The notes under the pieces: generated by a model
Told to the model about the DNA's origin: nothing
The model's input: only the letters and a program-made list of their open reading frames with translations
Databases searched by the model: none
Position numbers and translations under genes: made by a program
NCBI RefSeq assembly: GCF_020509005.1
Contig: NC_063013.1
Coordinates: forward strand, 558,001 to 622,000
Reading direction: 5' to 3'
DNA length: 64,000 nucleotides
Source of the DNA: Fulvia fulva
Taxonomy: Eukaryota > Ascomycota > Dothideomycetes > Mycosphaerellales > Mycosphaerellaceae
Shown: piece after piece, positions 20,559-30,739 of the stretch
Position numbering within the stretch: position 1 is the first letter of the stretch
Layout: each line of letters starts with the position of its first letter

Positions 20559-21842
20559 CCTCCTCATCATCAGTAACGCCCGCTTTCAAAACACGCCAGT
20601 CATCCAGATAGACAGCCCACTTCGCCGGTGGGGCCTGATTTACCGCCAGATCCTCGATCTCACGCGTGCGTGCCTCGCTCGACTCGTTGTTGAGTCTACG
20701 CTCGCGTGCCAGCTGGAAGAACGCCGACATGTGGAACTGACAGAAATCGCCGAAGGCTTGGACGAGCTCGGGGTCGAGGGGCTCGCGATCGAGGCGTGCG
20801 ATGTAGACAGTGCCGAGTCCGGCGTCCCAATCCACTGGCGGAAGGCCGTATCCGCCGTCGGGCGAGCAGAGAAAGCCGGTCGGGTCGCCTGCTTGTTGAG
20901 TAGGGTCGATGCCTTTGTGCATGTAGGCAACCTGACTGAATCGACCATTTGGTACGTCCTGCCAGGCAGTAGCCTGCGCCTTGGTCTGTGGCTGCTTCCA
21001 GGTGATGAGTGGCATGCCGATGGCCTGGCTTGATGTTAGTAGACGCGGTTCACAATGATGATGCGGGACTTACCTTGGAGATGTCGGAGACTTTGCCGTC
21101 GAGGCTGTCGAATAAGGGGTGCATTCGTGGAAGCTGCACTGACGCGTGTGATGGCGAGCCGACAAGCTGCTGCTCACCTGGACAGGCGATCTTGACAGCC
21201 TCAACTTTGGGTCCACAACTTGGACGGAGGCCTCGAGTCCTCCACCCGTACCAGATCAGCCATGCCACCACATCGCTGTAAGCGACTGGGTCCATGTCTG
21301 CGCCAGGGGCATAGGCAACTGCCGGGCCACTCCAACCATGCTCCAAGCGGTTCTTGACGCCACTAGCACAGCAGTGCATGGTGGAGAGGTTGTACTCGGG
21401 GTGCTCTTTGCCGGCCTGGTACTTGAAAATGTACTTGTTATCGGAAGTGAATATGAGGCGCTTCTGCACCTTGCGAGCCGCCTCGTAGCTGAGATCGTCA
21501 CCATCTTCGGACAGATCAGCCCAAAGGATGGGGTTGTAGTACGTCTCACGGCGCCCCAGCTCCTCGACTCCAATGAGGCGCTTGAGGTCCTCCTTGGTGT
21601 CATCGTCGGACTTGCCGCTGATCCACACACGCTCGGGCTGTGGGCGTGCGTGCGGAAAGAGGATTGCGAGCCGAGCATGTTCGTTTGGGGCGCTGTCCGG
21701 TGTTCTTGAAGCTCTTGCAGACCATCTTGTGGGCGTTCCAGTCCGCCTGCTGGCATTCCTTGCTGCAGTAGGACACCGATTTGCAGTTGCCACACTTCGA
21801 GGTGCCTGGAAGCCTGCAGGTTGGGCAACGGGTGGTTGCCAT
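20467..21842 (-). CDS. MYND-type zinc-finger protein, apparent 1-nt frameshift
   Basis: The Met at 21842 directly precedes a complete MYND finger (CPTC, CGNC, SYCSKECQ, HKMVC; residues 5 to about 42). The frame must shift by one base near 21697-21700 (a GG pair) to enter the next open segment, which begins ARLAILFPH and runs to 21074. A 49-nt intron with a perfect CTAAC branch (21073-21025) leads to the last exon, 21024-20467. The long region after the finger has no domain I can name. MYND fingers bind Pro-rich peptides, so a protein-interaction role is likely. The frameshift may be an assembly error or a real lesion. The downstream coding stays clean, which favours an error or a very recent event. 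Confidence 0.65.
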
Positions 21843-23990
21843 GCTGTCTGTCTCTGTGGTGTTGCACTTCAAAGAGGATGTTGATGTTCGACTTTCAGGC
21901 AAAGTGGAAAAGAAGCTTGGTATTTCTGAAATTGATTGTGCGGAAGTGAGTGCGGCAGAGGCGCAAGCGCTCGGATCACATGCAAACGCTGACATGAGGA
22001 AGGAGTGCCGAGCTGGAGTTCAATGTACTCTTGCGAATTCTAGCTCCGTCTAAATGAATGTCCGCGAATTTCGTTGCCTCCACCTGCTCAGTGAACTCAT
22101 CCTGGTTCGGTGAGAATGCCAGACTGTCGTCGATCAGGAGTTGTGCGAGTGACACGAACATCGTCAGAAGTAGTGACTGCCATCCTTTGGTGCGGTTCTT
22201 ATTGCTGTGGTGGAAGATGGTGATGAACTTGATAGAGTTCACCTCTGACCCACAAATTTATAGCAATGTGCATCGGTGCCTCCTGGAATCTGTCCTGGTG
22301 GAAGTCGAGCTGCTCGTCTCGTGTTGCGGAGTCCAGACTCGCATGCCTTCTTGGAGGCTCCCACCGCCAAGGTCCCTGATCATCTCTGTGCAGCCCTAAG
22401 GTAATGGTCAGTCGGTCACAGTCGCAATATTTCGGCAATACCGCAGCGATTCACTCACGAATCTCATCAGGTTGAGGGTCTTTAGCTGAGCCAGAGATCG
22501 AGGGCGAGCACCGTATCATATCAAGACAGTCTGGGAGTAACGCGGAGAGACAAGAGGGCGATAATCGCCTCTGCAAATACTGGAAGACTCTCCGGGGACA
22601 TTCGAGAAATATCCCCCGACCTCTGCAGGCTCAACGTCGACTTCATCCCAACACACATCATCGCAGTGCTCTGGACTGTGATCAATCTTGTCTGCAGGAC
22701 TTGGTGTACCGAAGTTCAGGTCGAATGCTGCACTCTTTCACGATCTTCGTCTGCCGTTGCTCCACTCGTCGAACTCCCACGACACTGCCAAGATCTGCAT
22801 AAGTGTCCACCTGGCGTTCTCGATGGAGGCGGGCTGATGAGACGTGTCGTTGCACAGCCGGCAGTATATCGTAGAGGTAGCAGCACGGCGCAGTAAGTCG
22901 CTTATGGTATTGCACTGCTTCAGCCTCTCGCTCGGAGTGGCTGAGAGGGTCTGGGGTGGTGCAGGTGATGTGTATCACGCAGTCTGAGTCTTTCGTGCAA
23001 AAAGAATAACAATCGCCCTTCTGCATGATCGCACCTAGAATCGAACCCAATCTAAACCGCAAAAGAAGACCTACCCAATCCAATATCACCGCTTTTGGTG
23101 ATATCAGATTTAAATAGGTTCAAGAAACAGGACTCATTGATGAGATGAGCTGAACAACCTAATCTCCTATGCTTGGGGCGGGAGATTTACTCGCTATGGT
23201 CTTGTTTACGCAGAGCGTTCACTGCGGGATGTCTTGCCTGTTTGCTTGATTGGTAATCGTAGATAATAAATGACATATATAGCTCAGAGCGGGAGCACCC
23301 GGGGCGCATGTGAAGATCTGAGAATTTCAGATTTGATGATAGTCAGGGTTCCGGGTAGAATGATAGGCTTGCAACGACTTCTGCTCTTGTTGTTGCCCAC
23401 GGATGACGGCGAGGAAACGAGTGACGGGACGCTAAGCAAGATGGGTAGTGGTCGATGGAGGTCGCAAGATGGAGGAGAGAAACGAGGGATGAAGAAGCTA
23501 CTTGAAAGAGCGGAAACCACCATGGTGTTCAACGATGCAGTGTCATCCAGCCATTACTGCTCACTCTTGATGCGTCTCTTTCTTGTTTGACTCGAGTCGG
23601 TATTGTTTACCACTCCGCACTCGTAGCATCGATATAGCGTGCATGGCACCCTGCACGACAATCCGCGATCTGCAACATGCACGGTGAAGTAGCTCTCTGG
23701 CACAATATCGAAAGACTTAGTCCGCATCATCGTATCCTCCAGTATATCGCTGGCAGCTCGACCCCGTACAATCCCGCGAGCACTCACCTATGGCCGCATT
23801 GGTGCCTCGAGCGCAGCAATCGTATTGACCTTGATGGTGCCATCGTCCGGATTCGCACGCTCGAAAGTATGTGACTGCGTACCGTATCATCCTTTGATCA
23901 CTATCCCAGATGGACGTCGTAGGCTGCGGTACTTTGCCTCGGCGTCCTGATTAACATGTGGTTTCGTAGGACTCCTGATCTAGCCATCTC
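21843..23990. other. 2.1-kb stretch without a supportable gene
   Basis: Several ORFs of 60-135 codons overlap on both strands. None has a start, signal or splice logic that I trust. Two Cys-containing fragments on the minus strand (around 23026-22900 and 23690-23860) lack signal peptides. The segment may hold remnants of decayed genes. Confidence 0.35.
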
Positions 23991-25073
23991 TCATATAGCA
24001 CATCCGCAATTCTTTTGATTTAGACGATTTTGATGGCCATCTTCGTTGCATGCTGCGTCGCTGGGCACTGTTTCATATCGATGATAGCGAAAGAATGTCT
24101 CCAAACGGAGTGTGTGCTGTAAAGACAGTTGGATGTGAAGCTCCCGGTGCACCAGATGTCCGCTGCAATCGCTTCGAGCAGCAACCTGTGTTGCGTAAAA
24201 TTCCACATCTTTGCTGCAGTCTATGCCATATACTAGAACCCGCTTGATGGACGGAAGACATGACGTTGGGAAACACGAGACATTCGGGCAGAGCTTGTTG
24301 CTGGGAAGCATTCTCACCAGCCGTCCTGAGAGTTCGTCGAGCCCCTCGTAATGCCGAAACCTGGAACTTGGCTTGATAGCGTGGTGGGCCGGCACTTCTT
24401 CATAGTTGGTCAGGCCGCCTTCCTTGTTGACCAGAGTGATCAGAGCCACCGAGTTCTGCTCGTCCCAGCTGGCGGACACTCACGGTGCGTGGGTCAAGGT
24501 CAAGAGCCTTCCGGCCTCCTCAAGATCTATCAGACTCTAAGATCGTGCGTCGTGTACATACTTCAGTTGCATGTATATTTCGCTCAGGACTGCCAGTTGA
24601 CGTAGGCAAGTCCCTACTCCCAGAGAGAGACGGTCTGGTTTATCGAAGAGCCACCAGATAGTGAAGATCTCATTCATCCGGGCGTCCCTAAAGATCCAGA
24701 CACCGAGACGGATGCCATCCCGCTTGCGATGCCTTGGACTCATGTCTCGGTATTTCCCGCCTGCCTTCATGGCGTGGCATTTGGCCCTGCTTAGCAGGTG
24801 GCTGCGTAGAAATGGGTCCGCACCGTCCTCGCCATCGTAGTCACCGCGATTTGGAGTCGTCCTCGTCCTCGTAGTCACCGCGATTTGGAGTTGCGCGGAT
24901 GTACGTCCAGCGAGATAAGACATGACGCCTGGTGGTGCGGCCTCTCTGAGTGCGAGCGATGCTTCATCTGCGATTGAACCATCAGCTGGCAAGATGACAC
25001 CTGGTGCTGTCAATGAGACCTCGTCGGCACCTCTTTTAGCCCCCATCGAGGCACTGGGATGATGGCGACCCAC
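23991..25073 (-). pseudogene. long reading frame broken by in-frame TAG and TGA
   Basis: One frame is protein-like from about 25040 down to about 24300. It is interrupted only by a TAG (near 24537) and a TGA (near 24481). The ORFs on both sides are in the same phase (25073 and 24479 differ by a multiple of 3). Protein-like parts include GVWIFRDARMNEIFTIWWLF, LEEAGRLLTLTHAP and LITLVNKEGGLTNYEEVPAHH. No introns of normal size would remove the stops. I do not recognise the family. A decayed gene fits best. Unusual splicing is the alternative. The 34-bp tandem duplication inside it (24836-24891) also changes the frame locally. Confidence 0.4.
24836..24891. repeat. 34-bp tandem duplication inside a broken ORF
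   Basis: The unit begins CGTAGTCACCGCGATTTGG and recurs 34 bp later, almost unchanged. As 34 is not a multiple of three, the duplicate puts the same peptide (TPNRGDY) into two different frames on the minus strand. Confidence 0.8.
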
Positions 25074-26473
25074 CGGCTATACTCGGCTTGCACCAGACGG
25101 TGCATTTCCATCAGGAAAGCAAGCTCATCTACGCTTTTCTCGATGATTGCCTTCTTCTGGTCGTGTTGGCAGCCATGTTTCGTTCCTGGAGTCTGGAAAG
25201 ATCGTATGTTGGGACCACTGATCCATCACTGTGGATGGTTTTGAGGATTGAGCTGGCTGGTAGCCTCAGACGGCTTAGTCACTGCCGGTGATGCTGTAGA
25301 CAGTGTGTGTGCGAGCAACGTCCGGTTGATGAAACTGTCGAGAAATTCGATGCCCTTCTGCGCAGGAGGAGCACTCAGGAGCGGGCCGCCAAAGCGTGTT
25401 AGACATCTTCGTGCCGCTCGTCCATCCGGCGTTGCTATGATTCGCATGATAGCTGTGGCCTTGGAGGTAGAGCTCGATGAGCGGTGGTGTATCATGCAAG
25501 TAAAGTTGCTGAAGTCGGCATGAAGCAAGACCAAAATAGGCAGGGGTGCGCACGGACTATGGTACGGGCCGGCGTCTCATATGATCCGGCTTCACATACA
25601 CATCAATGCCGACATCATGCGAGAAGTGTAAGAAGTGAAAGATGCGAGAGAGGTGAGAAAATTTTCAGCGAATGAGCTCAAAGCCCAAATTGATTGATGC
25701 TGAAAATATATAGGTAGAAAGCGCCAAAGTTATGCCTGACCACTCTGGTACGAGCAGCCATACCTTGCCTCCACGCCTTGCATGAGTATGAACCATCCAG
25801 TGCTCACATGCAACAAAAGCTCACATGCCCGCGCTAAAGAGTACCCATCTCTCAAAGATGAATACCCAAGCCGTCCTTGTCGTAGTTCCCGAGTCGTAGT
25901 AGCTGTAACCGTTCGATATCTGACTCCAGTCCGAGCGGACCAGAGTCATGCTTCACTCATGCCCATTGCGAGGACATTAGTTGTTCATGAGCTCGCAACC
26001 GGTGTAGATCTTCTCGGCGACGCTGTGAGCATGACGAGATTGCATGCCCTTGTGAAAGGTAGAATTTGTATGACAACAATCACCCTCGTCACGTGCAATC
26101 CCGGGCCCAAAATTTCACATGCAAATCGAGCTTCGTTTGACGCCTCAGGCATACATGCTTTTTGCGGGATGGCCCGCACATATGTTCGCATACTTCTCAC
26201 TCACAATTGGCTCTTCTTGCCCTCCAAACCAGAGTCATGAACAATGCCGTGTCGCTAAGAGCACATCCATGAGATCCTCCAGACAATGGAGAAATCTGCC
26301 CTCTCAAGCCTACACAACTAAACCCGCCTCAGAGAGCCCTTTGAGAGCCGTCAGATTCTGGAATAACTCTCGTCTCACCCTCCCATCAAGATCGTCATCC
26401 GTACCAAGGGCCACACCCAGCCGTTCGTTCAACCACACAACTCTGGGGAACGAAATCGGAAAAACTCCAGCAC
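25074..26473. other. stretch with coding-like fragments but no complete gene
   Basis: On the minus strand a 50-codon run (about 25175-25025: HDQKKAIIEKSVDELAFLM..., then LVQAEYSRWVAIIPVPRWG) ends at a possible GTGCCG donor and could be an upstream exon of the broken ORF 23991-25073. Another open stretch (25534-25226) lies further upstream. I could not join them in one phase. Confidence 0.3.
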
Positions 26474-26917
26474 ATGTCGTCAAACATGGCGCTCGCAAAG
26501 CTCAATGATGACGACTACAACCACTACAAAACCATCCACTTCTGCCTCTTCGTAGAGCGTCAGAGCGCGAACAGCAACTCAGAGCTGGCGTACTGTCACA
26601 GAGAGTCTATGCGGATGCCAGAAATCGCCACCAAGCGCTTCGAGTCTGTTCAGCACTACCACCTTTTTCGTAAAGCAGAAGTCATCAGCAACTATGGATA
26701 TGAGGATGATGGCGATAGCCGGAACATCCCCGTGGTATCACCCCTCAGCATGGACGTTCGCAGGAACATGGACGTTCGCAGGAACATGGACGTTCGCAGG
26801 AACAAGAGCGCATGGTTTTGGCAAGAGATGACATCGGTCACCTTGACCGGTCGGGGCAAGCAAGAGTGGGAGAGCACGGATAAGAATTATATCATGCATA
26901 TCACCAGAGTACAGTAG
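26474..26917 (+). CDS. unknown protein containing a threefold MDVRRN repeat
   Basis: An ATG-started ORF of 147 residues, polar, with no signal peptide or membrane segment. Residues 93-110 are three exact copies of MDVRRN from the 18-bp repeats at 26750-26803. Flanking sequence (KTIHFCLFVERQ, FWQEMTSVTLTGRGKQEWES) looks protein-like but matches no family I know. An upstream exon is possible, because an overlapping ORF runs into it. Low confidence. Confidence 0.3.
   Translation: MSSNMALAKLNDDDYNHYKTIHFCLFVERQSANSNSELAYCHRESMRMPEIATKRFESVQHYHLFRKAEVISNYGYEDDGDSRNIPVVSPLSMDVRRNMDVRRNMDVRRNKSAWFWQEMTSVTLTGRGKQEWESTDKNYIMHITRVQ
26750..26803. repeat. three perfect 18-bp tandem repeats
   Basis: The unit ATGGACGTTCGCAGGAAC is repeated exactly three times with no spacer. 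The length is a multiple of three, so the repeats keep the plus-strand frame (MDVRRN x3). Confidence 0.95.
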
Positions 26918-27358
26918 GCTTTCGACGGGAAATGCTTCTTGTAGAGGGAGGAGCAACGTCAAATGGCGGCCGAGGTGATGATCAACAACTACTCAATGAT
27001 CAATGCACCGACTACTCTCGCCTGGCGATGCTGGAGGCAGAATGCAGCCCGCGTGGCATTCAGGTAATATCGAAGAATAATTACTGCTGGCTTGAGCAGC
27101 ATGACAGGAGACAGTGGTTGTTGTGCATAGGCAATGTGCCCAGCATGTTTGATTCTGAGACTATATAACCCTCAGGTGCAAAGCAAACACTGGAGGTGGG
27201 CACAACTGAAACCAGATGTACACCCTCCCGTGCCTCGAATGGATTTTGTAGTTTACCCATCCATCGTAGCTTCAAGGCGATATCCATTTGCCAGTAGATG
27301 AGACCATTGCGGACGACGTTGACCGAGATTCCAGTCGCGAAGGATTTGAACAAAGGAC
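26918..27358. other. spacer; possible decayed copies of the exon-repeat unit
   Basis: No gene supported. Just 3' of the exon-repeat gene (minus strand, about 27310-27280) a segment reading TCATCTACTGGCAAATGG resembles the exon unit ending ATCTACACTGG and may be a decayed further copy. Confidence 0.3.
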
Positions 27359-27712
27359 TTAGTTGACGGTGCAGCTGGAGCTGCGTCAGAGCGACATACT
27401 TCAGCATCATATAGTCGACTTACCCAGTATAGATCTTTTTTTGGACAGTGCAGCTGAATATATGTCAGAGTCAAGTATACTTCTGCGTCGAGCAGTGGAC
27501 TTACCCAGTGTAGATCTTCTTCTGAACTTCACATCTTTCCTTCCGTTAGATCGCATATTGTAATGACGATGCGAAAGGAACTTACCCTGTGTAGATCTTG
27601 CGCTGGATCTCGCATCTTCATTCCGTCAGAAGACAGATCAACATAGCGAGGCGATGAACACTTACCCAGTGTAGATCTTGCGGTCGCAAGCGTTCATGGT
27701 GGTGAGTTGCAT
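27359..27712 (-). CDS. micro-gene of tandemly duplicated 30-nt exons (10-residue modules)
   Basis: Five exons on the minus strand: 27712-27666, 27615-27586, 27534-27505, 27453-27424 and 27374-27359. All introns begin GTAAGT, are 49-51 nt, contain CTRAC-like branch sites and are phase 2. Exons 2-4 are each exactly 30 nt and encode the same module, C-(E/T)-(I/V)-Q-(K/R)-K-I-Y-T-G. Exon 1 ends with a shorter version (CDRKIYTG). Exon 5 starts another copy (CTV) but soon hits TAA. The protein is about 50 residues with no signal peptide or membrane segment. The acceptor of exon 5 could also lie 6 nt upstream (start 27380), adding two Ser. Introns have diverged while exons are nearly identical, suggesting selection on the peptide. 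Function unknown. No family is known to me. Confidence 0.55.
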
Positions 27713-27747
27713 TTTTGCTGGTGGTTTGAGGGTTGAGCTTGGAAGGC

Positions 27748-27890
27748 CTGTTAAGTGTGTTCATTAGTGTTTGAAGTTCTTGTTGTTGTTCGTTGTGTAG
27801 TGTGATGTGATGCTTACTGTAGCGAAGGTATTGAAGTTGGTCTGTGGGTGCAGAAGAAGCTGGTAGAGTGGTTGATGTCGTGGTATTTAT
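27748..27890 (-). promoter_or_regulatory. putative TATA-like box and 5'-UTR intron of the exon-repeat gene
   Basis: On the minus strand a CATAAATACC element (27884-27890) precedes a GTAAGC donor at 27817 and a TTAACAG acceptor ending at 27748 (70 nt). The ATG follows 35 nt later in a CAA-rich leader. This is a complete promoter-leader arrangement, but it is assigned by eye. Confidence 0.3.
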
Positions 27891-28582
27891 GATCGCTTGA
27901 GTGGTTTTCGGTGCCGTGGTTTGTGTTTTGTTCTCTTTGGAAGAGAGACCTTTCAAATCTTTCAAGTACCTCGGCATGAACCATAGCTAGGTCTTAGTAT
28001 TGTTGTTGGAGCTGGACATGAGCCCAAATCGTTGTGGCTTGGCATTGTTGGTGGAAGCTTCATATTGTTGTTGCGAACAAAGCCTCGCCGAGGGTGACTC
28101 GAATAGGACTGCGAGATAGGAACAGAAAGTGTCAACAACCAATCAAGGCCAGTGGTCTCAAGAGGCCATGTGCCCGTATGCCAGAACAAGCCTTTGGTAG
28201 CGACTGTTGCCACGCTACCGCCACGAGTCGGTCTGGTCTGGGCGTCGAACACCACGCCAGCTATCGAGCTAGCCCCTGTGGGGCCCTCTCATGTATTGGG
28301 TGATGCCGCCGAGTGCTTGTGCGGTTGAAAGAAGCGGCAATCTCGACTCCTTGCCGATATACCCATGAGGCAGAGCGGCGTATTGAGATGCCTACTGGTT
28401 GGCCTCAATCTTGCTCATGTCCTGAGCGGTGGATTGACCGCTGGGATGTGCATTGTCGCTCAGACAGCTGAAGAGAAAAGTGTTGGTACCAAGGTGGGCT
28501 GTGGCACTGGCTTGTTCCGTGAAGCGTGCTTTGGGTATCTTACGAAAGCTTTACACGGTTGGACTCTAACTCCTCCAACCGT
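27891..28582. other. intergenic, no supported gene
   Basis: Only overlapping short ORFs. The right side is the 3' flank of the minus-strand gene at 28583-29568. Confidence 0.4.
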
Positions 28583-29568
28583 TCATGCCTTCGCGCTTTT
28601 CATGATTGCCCTGTACCGCTCGATAACCTCTTGTCGCGCTTCTCCGAGCTCTTCACGACGCTTGAGACTACCAGCAGCTCCAGGCACGTTCGCCACATTG
28701 ACCTTCGCACCATTCCGGACCTTGAACTTCTCTTTCGGTATGACCTTCAACGTCGGCGGTGCTTGAACTACATCGTTCAATCCCTTCGGCGCCTCTCGTC
28801 GCGTCTTCAACACAGCCCAAGGATCATCGTCGGCATCATCGACTTCACCAACCATACGCTTTCGCTTCGCCTTGCGACCTGAGTCCGGTAAGTCCACTCT
28901 CTGCCCGCCATACTCTGCTTCCTTCTCCTCGTCCTCCTCTTCTTGCTTCTCCTGCAGTTCCTCGAGCCTTTCCTTTCGCTTCGTCTCTTCTTCCCTCCAC
29001 TCCGCGTACATTTTATGCAGACGTTTCTCGGTCTTTGTCTGCCGTTCCTTGGGTCCATCCTTGTACTTCCCCTTCCGTGTCAAGCCTCCCAGTGGTAGTG
29101 CTTGGTTGACACGCGCTGCGAAGTCTGCCAATCGCTCGCCAGGTAGAATCTTGAGCTGTTCGCCAGTTTGTGGATCTACAGGCAAGGTCTTTTTCGTGAG
29201 TTCTGGCTCGTCGTTGCCCGCCTCATCTGTCTTGCGCTTCTTCTTCGTCTTGCGACTCTCTCCATCGTCCAGTCCTGCTCGCTGTTTCTGGCCATCTCGC
29301 AGCTGCACCAATCGCGCAAACGCCCGGGGTGTATCATCTTGCTTGTAGTCACTTGTACCAGTGCGCTTTCGCTTCAGACTTGGTTCTGCTGCCTTTTTGC
29401 CCTTTGGCGCCGCTTTTTCTGACTTTTCGAACGCTGGGAGTGGCTTTGCGACTTGGGATGGTGCAAGATCGAAACTGGAATGACATTTAGCAAAGACATT
29501 GCAAGGCGCATGCTGGACTCTTACTTGGCCTTGCCGCTCGCCCGCCGGCGGGTGTGTTTATGCGGCAT
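28583..29568 (-). CDS. conserved basic/coiled-coil protein, probably nucleolar (family unnamed)
   Basis: Exons 29568-29525 and 29474-28583 are separated by a 50-nt intron (phase 2), giving 311 residues. The N-terminus is MPHKHTRRRASGKAN followed by FDLAPS, then Lys-rich segments (KGKKAAEPSLKRKR) and DDTPRAFARLVQLRDGQ. The middle has LPGERLADFAARVNQALPLGGL. A Glu/Lys-rich helix of about 45 residues (EWREEETKRKERLEELQEKQEEE) follows, and the C-terminus contains DDPWAVLKTRRE and a final helix RQEVIERYRAIMKS. The basic clusters and coiled coil resemble ribosome-biogenesis factors. I infer nucleolar location but cannot name an ortholog. Confidence 0.75.
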
Positions 29569-30739
29569 CTTTGTCCAGTCGCAAGAGTGCGATGCGGTGA
29601 AATCGCGAACTGAGATTTGGTTTAGAGTTGCTGGGTCGGCGGCTAATGCTCAAGCTGTACGCTAGACGTCGCGTGGAAGGCCATGAAGCTTCGACGGCTC
29701 CACCATCAATACTTGCTAGCAATGGTGCCTATCCACGCTTCCACAGGGTGGCATCCTCCTGTTCCATGACATCCCGCGGTCTGGACAGCCATATCACACA
29801 GCATGGACACGTCGGCGTAACTACGACACGGCCTCCCACGTCGTGCTGCCAACTCGAAGGAGCGAGGTACGTCACGGCAATGACCAACATCGAACCTGAA
29901 GAAGCCCGAGGTCGCACACGACAACGTGAAACAGCGACAGGCTGACAAGATGCCCTGCCAGCCGTGGATTGTGCAACACACACCAGAGTCGACGTGGTGT
30001 GGCACGCGAGCACTACCGAGACTGCTATTTCTCATCCTACTAGTGCTTGGGCGGCGATGCCCGGTCTTGCGTAAGGGCTGAAGAGCTGCCAGGCGTGCGT
30101 GTCCCGAGATCTTGGAACAGGCCAATACCATCTCCAACCGGCAACTTGACTCAGACTGCCGGCGGTGCGGAAGCGCCTATCACTCCTCCTCGGACGACAC
30201 CTTGTCATCTCTGGTGGTCCGCGGCAACATCTTGCAGCACCAGCCCCAACACCGACGAGCGGTGAACGGCCCACGATCCGCGCTTTGGGACGGGCAGCAA
30301 GGAACGTCCTTGGTTTGCAACCTCATCGTAGCGCGGCGGTATGGTCTGGCCGTCATGGAGGTAAGGTGCTCCTTCTCATTGCCCTCCTGATCAATCAAGA
30401 TAAAGACTCGCCCTTCCTTGCTCCGAAGAGCCATGTCTGCAGTTGACGTTTTCCTACCTGTGGCGTTCGAGGCACGGGCGTGCTCGACAAGGACTGAGAT
30501 GTGATCTATCAAACGGAGTCTGGACGGCTGGCCACCTCCGCTGGCATTGTGTAAGTCTTTCGAAACTGGTATGCAATACAGAACAGTGCCACGTGCGCAT
30601 CTGTCCTGTCACAGCCTGCCCTACCAAGTCGATGCCGTTAGGCATTGTTCCACCTCGAGCAAGATATCGCTCCCTACATTATCCAGTCAAGTGCTTACAG
30701 TTCACGCGACTCTGACATGTCACATTTGCAGCCTCCACC
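29569..30739. other. 1.2-kb intergenic stretch
   Basis: Many short ORFs on both strands, none supported. It includes the divergent upstream regions of the coiled-coil protein gene and GTR2. Confidence 0.45.

Noticed and set aside
23038..23049. Minus-strand GGTTCGATTC resembling a tRNA T-loop/B box
   Set aside because: The flanking bases do not form a T-stem and no matching acceptor or D-arm was found within reach.
22682..23089. Minus-strand ORF with a CX3C...C...C array that looked like a knottin
   Set aside because: No signal peptide in frame or in a plausible upstream exon. The ORF begins at a non-ATG codon and quickly loses protein-like character.
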